Of a stretch of 64,000 bases of DNA, positions 7,622 to 16,587 are shown piece after piece. The DNA is taken from positions 1-64,000 of the forward strand of contig JBBQXS010000003.1 of NCBI GenBank assembly GCA_038209365.1, written 5' to 3'. Position 1 is the first letter of the stretch; each line of letters begins with the position of its first letter. The DNA comes from DASQHW01 sp038209365 (GTDB taxonomy: Bacteria > Actinomycetota > Acidimicrobiia > IMCC26256 > PALSA-610). Under the pieces are notes generated by a model that made no database searches, was not told where the DNA came from, and was given only the letters and a program-made list of their open reading frames with translations. The position numbers and the translations under genes are program-made.

Positions 7622-8755
7622 ATGAACAATGTGCGCTCCGACGAGGCGCGCTATCGCGCGAACCGGCAGGGCGAGATCGACTCCGCCACCGTCTACCGCG
7701 CGATGGCCGCCGCGGAACGCACACCGCAGCTCGCGTCCGTGTACGAGCGTCTCGCGCAGGTCGAGGAGCGACATCTCCGGTTCTGGGAGGAGCAGTTGCG
7801 GGCTGCGGGCCGTGAACCGGGGCCGCGGCGGCCTTCATGGCGCGCCCGCATCCTGGCGTTCGCGGCGCGCCGGTTCGGTCCGCGCGTCGTGCTGCCGACC
7901 GTCGCCACGCTGGAGCAAGTCGACCAGCACGAGTACGACGATCAACCCGAGACCGCGGGCACGGTGATGCGCTCACAGGAACGGTCGCACGCGCGTGTGC
8001 TGAAGTACGTCGCGGGTGGATCGCCGCAAGGCGTCGCCGGTGAGACCGTCGCCCGGCTGGAGGGGCGGCATCGTGCGGTGGGCGGCAACGCGTTACGCGC
8101 CGCGGTCCTCGGCGCGAACGACGGGCTCACGTCGAATCTCGCGCTCATCATGGGCGTTGCCGGGGCCCAACTCGCGCGCGCTGCCATCATCGTCACGGGC
8201 CTCACCGGCTTGCTTGCCGGCGCGTGTTCGATGGCCATCGGCGAGTGGATCTCGGTGCAGAGCGCGCGCGAGCTCTACCAGCGGCAAGTGCGGATCGAGG
8301 CGCAGGAGATCCGCTCGGTCCCGGACGAGGAGCAAGAGGAGCTCGCGCTGATCTACGAAGCGAAGGGGTTGCCACAGCGTGAAGCGGAGCAGGTGGCCGA
8401 GCGTCTGATTGCCGACGAGGCAACCGCGCTCGACGCGATGGTGCGCGAGGAGCTCGGACTCGACCCTTCGGAGCTGGGCGGCTCCCCCTACACGGCGGCC
8501 GTGTCGTCGTTCGTGTTGTTTGCATTGGGCGCGATCCTCCCGCTGGTCCCCTATTTCTTCGCGGCGGGCGCGGCGGCGGTTGGTGCCGCGATCGCGTGCG
8601 CCGCGATCGGCTTGTTCGTCATCGGCGCGTTGATCACCTTGCTCACCGGCCGCCGCGCCCTGTTCTCCGGCACGCGGCAGCTGGTGTTCGGGCTTCTCGC
8701 CGCGGGAGTGACGTTCGGACTCGGCCGGCTGATCGGTACCGCTGTCGGCGCGTGA
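7622..8755 (+). CDS. Ferritin-like domain fused to VIT1/CCC1 iron/manganese transporter
   Basis: The 377-residue protein begins with a four-helix ferritin/rubrerythrin-like domain (residues 1-140) that has acidic metal-ligand helices such as ASVYERLAQVEERHLRFW. A CCC1/VIT1 transporter domain follows (NDGLTSNLALIMGVAGA near 165-181, the GEWISVQSARELY helix, and C-terminal membrane helices). The architecture resembles MbfA-type exporters, which bind iron through the N-terminal domain and export it across the inner membrane. Its stop overlaps the start of the next gene (TGATG), so the two are translationally coupled. Confidence 0.9.
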   Translation: MNNVRSDEARYRANRQGEIDSATVYRAMAAAERTPQLASVYERLAQVEERHLRFWEEQLRAAGREPGPRRPSWRARILAFAARRFGPRVVLPTVATLEQVDQHEYDDQPETAGTVMRSQERSHARVLKYVAGGSPQGVAGETVARLEGRHRAVGGNALRAAVLGANDGLTSNLALIMGVAGAQLARAAIIVTGLTGLLAGACSMAIGEWISVQSARELYQRQVRIEAQEIRSVPDEEQEELALIYEAKGLPQREAEQVAERLIADEATALDAMVREELGLDPSELGGSPYTAAVSSFVLFALGAILPLVPYFFAAGAAAVGAAIACAAIGLFVIGALITLLTGRRALFSGTRQLVFGLLAAGVTFGLGRLIGTAVGA

Positions 8756-9480
8756 TGTCGGAGCAGCTTCGGGTACCGATCGACTCCGGCGACGGACACG
8801 TGGTGGTGATGCTGCCCGGCTTTGCGCTGTCGCCGGCGCTGTATCGCAGGACCGCGGAGCTGCTCGCGCGCCGCGGTCGGTGTCGTGTCCTCGTCCCCGA
8901 CCTCTACCGAATACCCGGTGGTTGGAACTCCCGCACGATCGTTGCGCGTCTTCGGAGCACGCTCGACGAGCGTGACGTGGAACGCGTCACGATGATCGCG
9001 CACTCCTTCGCGGGCGGCATACAGCTGGGCTTCGCCACACGCTGGCCGGAACGTGACGTGGAGCTCGTGTTCGCGGACACGCTCGCCTTGTCACGCGAAT
9101 GGCCACTCGCACGAGAGGCAACACGTCATCCTTTCCGCTTGCTGCGGATGGCAACGCCGAGCGCGGCCGGAGCGTTCTCGTGGTCCGTCCTGACGCATCC
9201 GCGCGAGGTCGCCCAGGCCGCGTGGTGGGGGTTCACGAGCGGTCGGGGGTCCGGTGTCAATGCCGTCGCGGCGCACCGGCTGCCGGCACACGTGCTGTGG
9301 GCGAACCGAGACTCACTGCTTTCACAGAGTGATGGACGGGCGTTCGCGCGGGAGCTCGGCGCGTCGTTCGATGTCGTGCGGGTACCTGATAACCGGTCAG
9401 TGGACCACGACTGGATGTACCGCCACCCGGACCTGTTCGTCGAGCACTTGGCACAGCTTCATCTCGCCGCGCTCGAGTGA
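8755..9480 (+). CDS. Alpha/beta hydrolase
   Basis: The 241-residue protein has the oxyanion segment MLPGFALSP near residues 19-27 and the nucleophile elbow AHSFAG with Ser84. The likely acid lies in the VPDNRSVDHDW region and the catalytic His in VDHDW near the C-terminus. No signal peptide. Start ATG overlaps the TGA of the transporter gene. Substrate unknown; being coupled to a metal transporter is unusual and gives no clear functional hint. Confidence 0.85.
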   Translation: MSEQLRVPIDSGDGHVVVMLPGFALSPALYRRTAELLARRGRCRVLVPDLYRIPGGWNSRTIVARLRSTLDERDVERVTMIAHSFAGGIQLGFATRWPERDVELVFADTLALSREWPLAREATRHPFRLLRMATPSAAGAFSWSVLTHPREVAQAAWWGFTSGRGSGVNAVAAHRLPAHVLWANRDSLLSQSDGRAFARELGASFDVVRVPDNRSVDHDWMYRHPDLFVEHLAQLHLAALE

Positions 9481-9503
9481 GCACCGAGAGGTTGCACGAA
9501 AGG

Positions 9504-9623
9504 TCATCTCCGAATTCTTCCCGTCGCAAAGAGCCACAGCAACAGCGCGGCAACGAGCAACACCGGCGTGATCGTCAGGAGTCCCGTCCACGCCGACGTA
9601 CTGAGACCGGCGATCTCGTTCAC
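9504..9623 (-). CDS. 39-residue single-span membrane peptide at the end of the cox operon
   Basis: A GTG at 9623 overlaps the TGA of ctaG in a GTGA arrangement and opens 39 codons. The peptide is one membrane helix (TITPVLLVAALLLWLFATG, residues 17-35) with a short N-terminal region and a basic tail RIRR. Location and coupling suggest a small subunit or assembly peptide of the terminal oxidase, like other tiny oxidase subunits; that role is inferred. It is short enough to be missed by automatic annotation. Confidence 0.65.
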   Translation of the reverse strand: MNEIAGLSTSAWTGLLTITPVLLVAALLLWLFATGRIRR

Positions 9624-10423
9624 GCGGGTCGCTCCTTCTGCGACCGCACGATCCGAGTGCGCACCGGCCGCGTGATCTCGCCCTGCTCGTCGTCCAGCCA
9701 GCGGTGCAGAGAGACGAGGCCTGCGATCAAGAACGTGATCGATCCGGGGACGAGCATCACGCTTGCGGCGATTCGCTGATCCGCGAGACCCGTGAGCCCG
9801 CCGGAACGCGGGCCGGCGCGCGCGTACCCGGTGTAGAGCGCGGATGGCGCGACGGTGAGCGCGATCGACACGGTCCAGCTGACGACCGCCGCCGCGGAGA
9901 TGTAGACGACCCGCGCCAGATTGTCCATGCGCTTCCGCAGGAGTGGCGCGTTCATGACCTGTGCCCAAAAGAGCACACCGGTTCCGAGGAACGACAGGTG
10001 CTCGAGGGCATGGACACCCGCGTTGCGGAGCGTGAGGTCGAAGAGGGCGGGCACGTGCCAGGCGACAAGGTTCGCGTTGAATGCGATCCACACCACCATC
10101 GGTGTTGCGATGGCGGTCGCACGCCCCCACGACTTTTGGGTTCGCGGCTGCCGCCACCAGCGGTTGAGACGGCGGAGTGTCGGGGCCGGAAGCAGCCGCA
10201 ACAGCGACATCCATGGTGCGGACAGTACGAGAAGAGGAGCCGCGACCGTCAGGAGCAGCAGGTGCTGCACCATGTGCGCCCAGAAGAGCTCGTGGGCGAA
10301 CTGCTCGACAGGTCCGGAGAACGCGATCGCCAACGTCAGCACCGCGGCGGCGAACAGCGCCCGTCTCCGTTGCCGAGCACGAGACACCGGAGATTGGAGC
10401 ACGGTCGAACGGGCGACGCTCAT
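9620..10423 (-). CDS. ctaG: Cytochrome c oxidase assembly protein CtaG (caa3 type)
   Basis: This 267-residue protein has about seven hydrophobic helices and the caa3_CtaG marks: AHMVQHLLLLTVAAPLLVLSAP near residues 49-70 and VHALEHLSFLGTGVLFWAQV near 136-155, with conserved histidines. In the family the protein assists insertion of copper into the binuclear centre. The ATG at 10423 overlaps the stop of ctaD by four bases (ATGA). A 39-residue peptide is coupled to its end. The context confirms the assignment. Confidence 0.92.
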   Translation of the reverse strand: MSVARSTVLQSPVSRARQRRRALFAAAVLTLAIAFSGPVEQFAHELFWAHMVQHLLLLTVAAPLLVLSAPWMSLLRLLPAPTLRRLNRWWRQPRTQKSWGRATAIATPMVVWIAFNANLVAWHVPALFDLTLRNAGVHALEHLSFLGTGVLFWAQVMNAPLLRKRMDNLARVVYISAAAVVSWTVSIALTVAPSALYTGYARAGPRSGGLTGLADQRIAASVMLVPGSITFLIAGLVSLHRWLDDEQGEITRPVRTRIVRSQKERPA

Positions 10424-12960
10424 CGCACGAGCACCAGCAGGACGAACGCCACCGCTTCGATTGCGACGGCGGTCGACCAGAACACGCGATACCCGCCCGC
10501 CGACGCGACCAGGTGAGCGGCCACGGGTCGGGGACCGTTCGCATCGAGGTCGGCCTCGATCGTTGCGACGCGCAACGATCCCCGAAGCAGGGTCAGCAGC
10601 CAATACATCGCGCCGAGCTCGACAGCGACGATGGCGGCCGTCCATCCGATGTACACGCTCGCGTAGCCTCCATCGGTCGGCGAGAACGGCAACGTGTCGA
10701 GCTGCCACACGTGCAGGCCGATGGCTGCCGCGCCGAGGACGAACGAGACCGTCGCGAGGCCCCGCCATCCGGCCACACCGTTGGTTCGTAGCCGGCGTGT
10801 GGCAACGAGATATGCCGCGGCACTTGCCACGACCGCACCGAGCGTCGCCGTACCAAAGAGGACCGAGACCTCTTCGCCGTTGTTCCAGCGGCCGTTCGAG
10901 TTCTGGGCCTTGAGATAGACATACGCAAAGCCGAAGGCGGCGATGAACACGATCGCTGCCGCAGACAGGACGCGCGCTCCCACGATCAGCGAGCTGGGCG
11001 TCGGGTCGGGATCATCGACCGGGTAGCCGTGCAAGCCCGTGATCGTTGTCGCCGTCGGGCGCGACGGCCTCAGATCGGCCACGGGAGGCGCGTCCGGATC
11101 GCCGTACTCGTACGGCGCGGAGAGCACCTGGGGGATCTCGTCGAAGTTGTGGGTTGGAACAGGCGTCGGAAGCTGCCATTCGAGCCCGCGTGACTGCCAC
11201 GGATTCGGCTCCGCTGCTTCACGCTTCAAGAACTGCGACACGACGAAGTTCACGATGAAGACAAGCATCGACGCGCCGAGCACGAACGCCGAGATCGACA
11301 CGAAGACGTTGAGGCCGCGGAAGGCGGGTTGGTACGTGGACACCCGTCGGGGCATGCCGCGTGCGCCAACCAGAAACAGGGGAAGGAAGGTCGCGTTGAA
11401 CGCGACGAACATCGTCCAGAAGTGGAGCTTCGCGAGGCCCTCGCGGAAGCGAAGCCCGGTCATCTTCGGCAGCCAGTAGTAGATCGCGGCGAACAACGCG
11501 TAGACGAGCCCGCCCATGATCGTGTAGTGGAAGTGCGCCATGACGAAGTAGGACCCATGCGTGGTCGCGTTGCTCGGCACGTCGGAGAGGTACATGCCCG
11601 ACGCGCCGCCGACCAAGAAGTTGAAGATGAACGCCAAGCAGAAGAGCATTGGAACGGTGAGCCTGATCCGGCCTTTCCAGAGCGTCCCGAGCGCGCAAAG
11701 GAAGATGAACCCGGTGGGGATGGAGATCATCTCCGTCGACAGCGAGTACCCGGGTCGAAGATCCGAGTTGATGCCCGAGACGAACAAATGGTGCTGCCAG
11801 ACGGTGAAGCTGAGGAACGCGACCCCCAGCATCCCGACGACGGCCAGGCGATAGCCCCACAGCGTCTTGCGCGTGAACACCGGGAGGATCTCGAGCAGGA
11901 TGCCGAACCCGGGCAGGGCGAGGATGTAGACCTCGGGATGGCCGAAGAACCAAAAGAGATTCTCCCACAGGAACGCGGATCCTCCCATCGAACCGACGAA
12001 GTTCACGGTTCCGATCGTGCGATCGAAGACCGCGAGCAGCGTGGCGCCCAACAGCATCGGCGCCGCCAGTGCCATGAGGATCGTCGTCGCGAACACGCCC
12101 CACACGAACATCGGCAGACGACCCCACGTCAGCCCCGGGGCGCGCATGGTCACGATCGTCACGAAGAGGTCGAGGCCGACGAGCGTCAGCGTGATGGCGA
12201 CGAGCCCGAACGCGACGTAATACGAGTTCATTCCCAACTGCACCTGGTCGCCGAGGGGCATGTATCCGGTCCAACCCGACGTGAAGCCGCCGACGAGAAC
12301 CGATGACAGCAGAACGAGCGCGCCTGCAACGAGCAGCCACAGCGCGAGGGCCTGGATACGGGGAAACGCAGTGCGCCGCGCGCCGATCATGAGGGGAACC
12401 AGGTAGTTCCCGAAGCCGCCGACAGCCGCCGCCGACATCGTCATGATCATCATGGAGCCGTGGAGCCCGACGATCGTCAAATACTCGTTCGGATAGAAGA
12501 TGGAACCGTCCGCGCTCAACAGCTGCGTGCGGATGAGCATCGCATTGACTCCGGCGACCAGAAGGATCGCGAGCGAGACGATCAGGTACTGGATGCCGAC
12601 GACCTTGTGGTCGGTGGTCACCTCGAAGTACCGCGCGACACCCTCACCGGTGCGCTCTTCGGCATAGGCACCTGGCTCTGCGCCGCGCAGACGGCTGCCC
12701 GGGTAACGCACGAAACCGAGGCCCCAGACCCATCCGACGACCGCGAGCACGTAGCCGAGAACAAGCGCGAGATCGTTCTCGTCGCTGCCGTTCGCGGCCC
12801 GCGGCCAACCTCCGCCGATCACGCGCCCCAGCCACATGCCGAGCAGAAAGCCGACGACTGCGTACGCGAGTCCTGCCACGACCCCGGGGCTGTTCAGCAC
12901 CCGCCAGTTCCTCGACCGGACGGTCGGTGTCGGAATCGCAGTGCCGGCCACGTCACTCAT
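10420..12960 (-). CDS. ctaD: Cytochrome c oxidase subunit I fused to subunit III-like domain
   Basis: An 846-residue membrane protein. After an extra N-terminal helix (residues about 25-50) comes a complete subunit I with its ligands: the low-spin heme His in GLHGSMMI, FFGHPEVYILALPG with CuB His and the cross-linked Tyr, QHHLFVSG for the other CuB histidines, and MAHFHYTIMGG for the two hemes. From about residue 660 the chain continues into a subunit III-like set of helices (FGFAYVYLKAQNS to the C-terminus). It reduces O2 to water with proton pumping in the cytoplasmic membrane. I+III fusions are known in several actinobacteria and thermophiles. It starts 3 bases after the coxB stop. Confidence 0.95.
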   Translation of the reverse strand: MSDVAGTAIPTPTVRSRNWRVLNSPGVVAGLAYAVVGFLLGMWLGRVIGGGWPRAANGSDENDLALVLGYVLAVVGWVWGLGFVRYPGSRLRGAEPGAYAEERTGEGVARYFEVTTDHKVVGIQYLIVSLAILLVAGVNAMLIRTQLLSADGSIFYPNEYLTIVGLHGSMMIMTMSAAAVGGFGNYLVPLMIGARRTAFPRIQALALWLLVAGALVLLSSVLVGGFTSGWTGYMPLGDQVQLGMNSYYVAFGLVAITLTLVGLDLFVTIVTMRAPGLTWGRLPMFVWGVFATTILMALAAPMLLGATLLAVFDRTIGTVNFVGSMGGSAFLWENLFWFFGHPEVYILALPGFGILLEILPVFTRKTLWGYRLAVVGMLGVAFLSFTVWQHHLFVSGINSDLRPGYSLSTEMISIPTGFIFLCALGTLWKGRIRLTVPMLFCLAFIFNFLVGGASGMYLSDVPSNATTHGSYFVMAHFHYTIMGGLVYALFAAIYYWLPKMTGLRFREGLAKLHFWTMFVAFNATFLPLFLVGARGMPRRVSTYQPAFRGLNVFVSISAFVLGASMLVFIVNFVVSQFLKREAAEPNPWQSRGLEWQLPTPVPTHNFDEIPQVLSAPYEYGDPDAPPVADLRPSRPTATTITGLHGYPVDDPDPTPSSLIVGARVLSAAAIVFIAAFGFAYVYLKAQNSNGRWNNGEEVSVLFGTATLGAVVASAAAYLVATRRLRTNGVAGWRGLATVSFVLGAAAIGLHVWQLDTLPFSPTDGGYASVYIGWTAAIVAVELGAMYWLLTLLRGSLRVATIEADLDANGPRPVAAHLVASAGGYRVFWSTAVAIEAVAFVLLVLVR

Positions 12961-12963
12961 CGC

Positions 12964-13809
12964 TCAACCCGCCAGGTTCACAGGGGTTGGGGAATACACG
13001 TGCGCGTAGGGCGGCAGGTCGGGCACGATGTCCGAGTAGGTCTGCTGCTGCTTCGCGATCCATTGCGCGAAGTCGGCCTCGGTCAAGACCGCTGACGTCA
13101 CCTGGTACATCTGGCCGTGGTAGAGCCCGCACAGCTCGGAGCACTGCACGCGGAACGGGCCCGGTTCGTTCGCGCGCACGTACACCACGTTGTCGGCGCC
13201 CCCTACCGCGTCGGCCTTCACGCCGAGGCTCACCGCCCAGAAGGAATGGACCACGTCGAGCGACGTGACGTGGAACTCGACGTAGCGGTCTTCGGGGATC
13301 ATGAGCTCGGGCGTAGCGAGCCCCCCATACGACGGATAGCGGAACGTGAACTGCCACTGTTGGGCGATGACCTGGACCTCGAGCGGTTTCTCGCCTCCGG
13401 GACGCGCAAGCGGTGTCGGTCCTTGCGCGCTGCCGGACCCGACACCGGGACCGATCCAGTCGTAGGTTCCGTACGCGACGACGCCGACGACGATGATCAC
13501 GTTGGCGACGATCCACCACGTCACCACCTTGCGATCACCGCGCAGCAACACGCCGTCCGCGCCGGCATCGGATTGCCGGCTCCGCCACGTGACGAGCGCG
13601 TAGAGCGAGTACACGATGATGGCGAGGGAGATCGGCGTGACGACGCCCGCGAGAATGGTGTTGATCTGCTGCTGATGCTCGGCCTGGACCGTCGCATCCT
13701 GTGGCGGAAGATGTGGGCCGCCGACGAGCACGACGAGCGGAGTCGCGATCGCCGCGAGCACGAACCAGATCGCGAGGATGCGGCGACCGTGGTGCGGATT
13801 CGCGGGCAC
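12964..13809 (-). CDS. ctaC: Cytochrome c oxidase subunit II
   Basis: The 281-residue protein begins at a GTG one base after the stop of the cupredoxin gene. It has an N-terminal hydrophobic helix (ILAIWFVLAAIATPLVVLV), a second helix pair around residues 60-125, and an extracytoplasmic cupredoxin domain. The CuA ligands are all present: His in SLDVVHSFWAV, then CSELCGLYHGQM with two Cys, His and Met, plus the aromatic QWQFTFRYP segment for electron entry. No heme c motif is attached. It is translated directly before ctaD. Confidence 0.95.
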   Translation of the reverse strand: MPANPHHGRRILAIWFVLAAIATPLVVLVGGPHLPPQDATVQAEHQQQINTILAGVVTPISLAIIVYSLYALVTWRSRQSDAGADGVLLRGDRKVVTWWIVANVIIVVGVVAYGTYDWIGPGVGSGSAQGPTPLARPGGEKPLEVQVIAQQWQFTFRYPSYGGLATPELMIPEDRYVEFHVTSLDVVHSFWAVSLGVKADAVGGADNVVYVRANEPGPFRVQCSELCGLYHGQMYQVTSAVLTEADFAQWIAKQQQTYSDIVPDLPPYAHVYSPTPVNLAG

Positions 13810-13810
13810 G

Positions 13811-14465
13811 TCAAGCCACCTGCACGAAACCGTCCATGTACCCGATGGTCTGCATCGGGCCGCCGTTTCCAAACAGCGTTCCCGCGGCGCACGGGACGTA
13901 GCACTGCCAGCGGTACTTTCCGGGAGCGCCGGTCTTGAACGTGAATTCGATGGTCACGTGGTCGTAGCTCTCCGCGCAGGGCGCCGACGAGCATGGTTTC
14001 GTTGCGTTGTCCGCGATGCCCTGAAGCGGGACCATCACACCCAGATCCGGGATCGCGAACGTGTGCGCTGCCGTCGAAGGGTTGATGACCGACACCTGCT
14101 TGCCATCGACGCTCATCGTTCCCCCCTCGATGCCCTGCACGTGGCCGAAGAACGGATTTCGCAGGCCTGTTTGCGAGTCGTATTGGGAGATCGTGACGTG
14201 GATGGTGGAGTGCGCCGGCAAGTCGAAGTTGGTGCTGTGCGACCACGACCCGTCAGGCTTCTGCGCAAGGTACGAGACCCAGTCCGGGTGCGCGCCGAAC
14301 CCGATCGACCCGACAGTCTGGAGCACGAGCGACGCCTCCGTTCGTCGCCTTGACGGCGATCGTCGGTGGGCGATTACGCAGAAACATCACGACGTAGATC
14401 ACGATCGCGAAGCACAACAGCGAAGTGAGGAGCACCACGACTGCAATTCGCAGCCTGAGAGTCAC
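13811..14465 (-). CDS. Membrane-anchored cupredoxin of the oxidase operon (frame-disrupted)
   Basis: A GTG at 14465 with a GGAGG six bases upstream starts a protein with one membrane helix (IAVVVLLTSLLCFAIVIYVV) followed by RPPTIAVKATNGGVA. The reading then shifts at about 14327-14333 into the frame LVLQTVGSIGFGAHPDW, which runs to the stop at 13811. The second part is a cupredoxin with copper-ligand candidates in TAAHTFAIPDL and in WQCYVPCAAG plus a downstream Met (GPMQTIGYMDG). Joined, the two pieces give about 218 residues of one exported protein. A GTG at 14326 has its own GGAGG eight bases before it, so a separate internal product is a second possibility. It probably handles electrons or copper for the oxidase. 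Confidence 0.75.
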
Positions 14466-14486
14466 GTCGCACCTCCCCCGTTTGAC

Positions 14487-16587
14487 TTATTGCAGGAGCT
14501 TGTCGAGAGTGATCGGCAGGTCCCGCACGCGGATGCCGGTCGCGTGATGAACCGCGTTCGCGATGGCCGCGGCGGTGCCTACGATGCCGAGCTCGCCGAT
14601 CCCCTTGGCGCCCATCGGATTGACGTACGGATCCTCCTCGTCCAGCCAATGCACGTCGACCGAGCCGACGTCGGCGTTCGCGGCGATGTGGTAGCCCGCG
14701 AAATCCTGGTTGGCCACGTGCCCGAAGCGCGAGTCCAGCACGCTGCGCTCATGTAGCGCCATAGAGAGTCCCATCGTCATGCCACCGAGCAACTGCGAGC
14801 GCCCGGTCTTGGCGTTGATGATCCGGCCCGCGGCGAACACGCCGACCAGGCGCGGTACTCGCACCTCGCCGGTGTCCTCACACACCCGAACCTCGGCGAA
14901 TTGCGCCCCGAAGCTGTGCATCGCGAACTGCTCGGCATACGGGTTGTCGGGAGGCTCGCGCGTGACCTCGAGCCCCTCGTCCGGCACCATTCCACCGTCG
15001 TTCGCCGCCAGACGCGCGCGCAGCGCGTCCGCCGCGTAGACGATCGCCGAGCCCCAGCTCGCGGTGCCCGAGGAGCCCCCCGCGGAAGGCGCATAGGGCA
15101 GCGCGGTGTCGCCGATGCGCAGATCGATGTCCTCGACGGTGACGTCGAGCGCGTCCGCCGCGATCTGCGTGAGCGCCGTCCAGGCGCCCGTACCGATGTC
15201 CGCGGCACCGATCAGCACCTCGTATCGGTGGTCGCGCCCGACCCGGATCGTCGCGACCGAACCGGCCAGCCGGAAGCCGGGTAGGTCGATGCGGCCACCC
15301 CGGTGCCGACGAACCACCTGCCGTCGCGCCGGGCTCGTGGCGTCGCGTCGCGGCGACGCCAGCCGAAACGGTCCGCGCCCACGCGTAGGCATGCCAGGAG
15401 ATTGCGACTCGAGAACGGCCGCCCGGTCGCCGGGTCGACGTCCGGCTCGTTCCGGATCCGGAAGTCGACGGGATCCAGCCCGCATGCGCACGCCATCTCG
15501 TCCATGGCCGACTCGAGCGCAAACATGCCCGGCGTCTCTCCCGGCCCCCGCATGATCGTCGGCGGCGCCACGTCCAGCGCCGCCAACCGGTGGGTGGTGC
15601 GCCGGTTCGGTGCCGCGTACATCATCCGGGTCGGAGCTGCGGTCTGCTCGGCGAATTCCTTGATCGTCGCGGTCTGTTCGACCACGTCGTGTCCGATGGC
15701 GGTGAGCCGGCCGTCGGCGTCGGCGCCGAGCCGGACGCGCTGGATCGTCGGGGTCCGGTAGCCGACCTGCGAGAACATCTGCTGACGGGTGAGTGCGAGC
15801 TTGACCGGCCTCCTCGCGAGGAGCCGCGCGGCCATGACGGCGAGGACCACGTCCGCGTGCACGAAGTTCTTCGACCCGAATCCGCCACCGACGTGCGGCG
15901 AGATCACGCGCACCCGGTCCGGCTCGAGAGCGAACAGTGCCGCGACGGTCGCCCGCGTTCTGTGCACACCCTGGCTGGCGCAGTAGACGGTGAGCCCATC
16001 GTCGCCCCAGATGGCGATGGTGGCGTGCGGCTCCATCGGGTTGTGGTGCGCCATCGGTGTCGTATAGGTCGCATCGAGCGTGACGGCCGCGCTCGCCAAT
16101 GCCGCGTCGGCGTCTCCCTCTGCGGTGTCGGTCGCGTGACCGGCGTTTACTCTCTCCGGGGCGTAGAGGTCGTCGCGGTCGAGCCGCAGTTCCACGTCGT
16201 GCGCCCGCTGGTCGTAATTCACCCGGACGAGGCTCGCGGCGTCGCGGGCGATCTCCGGGGTCTCCGCAAGCACACCGCCGACGATCTGTCCGCGGAAGGC
16301 GACGACGTCGGACTGCAGGATCTCGAGCTCGGCGTCGACGGCCGTAGCCACTCGCGGCGCGTTCCTGTGAGTGAGCACGGCCAGCACGCCGGACTCGGCG
16401 GCTGCTGCGGTGTCATCGATGCCGGTGATGCGCCCGGTGGCGATCGTCGCCTGGACAAGTGCAGATAGGCCGGACGGTCGAGTGACCACTCGAAGGCATA
16501 TGTCGCCGTGCCGCGCACCTTTTCCGGGCCGTCGATGCGGTTCATCGGCGCGCCGACGGCCCGGGTCGTGACGTCGTTGGGGCTCAT
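14487..16587 (-). CDS. PaoC/XdhA-type molybdopterin-binding aldehyde oxidoreductase subunit (two frameshifts)
   Basis: The large Mo-cofactor subunit is spread over three frames. Frame one: MSPNDVTTRAVGAPMNRIDG to DRPAYLHL, from ATG 16587, overlapping the paoB stop (ATGA). Frame two: LVQATIATGRITGIDD to VGTGVAASTYP, after a one-base loss near 16455-16460. Frame three: GFRLAGSVATIRVGRD to the end at 14487, after a one-base loss near 15276-15281. The pieces join without overlap or gap and keep family motifs, including HVGGGFGSKN, RGPGETPGMFA and the catalytic-Glu motif KGIGELG. Joined length is about 700 residues, normal for the family. The enzyme would hydroxylate aldehydes or N-heterocycles; PaoABC of E. 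coli is periplasmic. As written it could not be made in one piece. Confidence 0.85.

Noticed and set aside
5970..7625. Long plus-strand open frame of about 550 codons
   Set aside because: It lies opposite the dehydrogenase and aldo/keto reductase genes, is Arg/His/Asp rich with no motif, and is an antisense shadow of G/C-rich coding DNA.
11219..12340. Alternative minus-strand frame inside ctaD
   Set aside because: Out-of-frame reading of the oxidase gene, Arg rich, with no conserved residue.
14253..14465. Cupredoxin anchor as a complete separate 70-residue gene
   Set aside because: After the helix its tail is nonsense-type sequence, while the neighbouring frame continues the conserved protein, so one broken gene is the better reading.
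13811..16587. Programmed frameshifting as explanation for the shifts
   Set aside because: No slippery heptamer or following pseudoknot is evident at any of the sites, and the families are not known for recoding.
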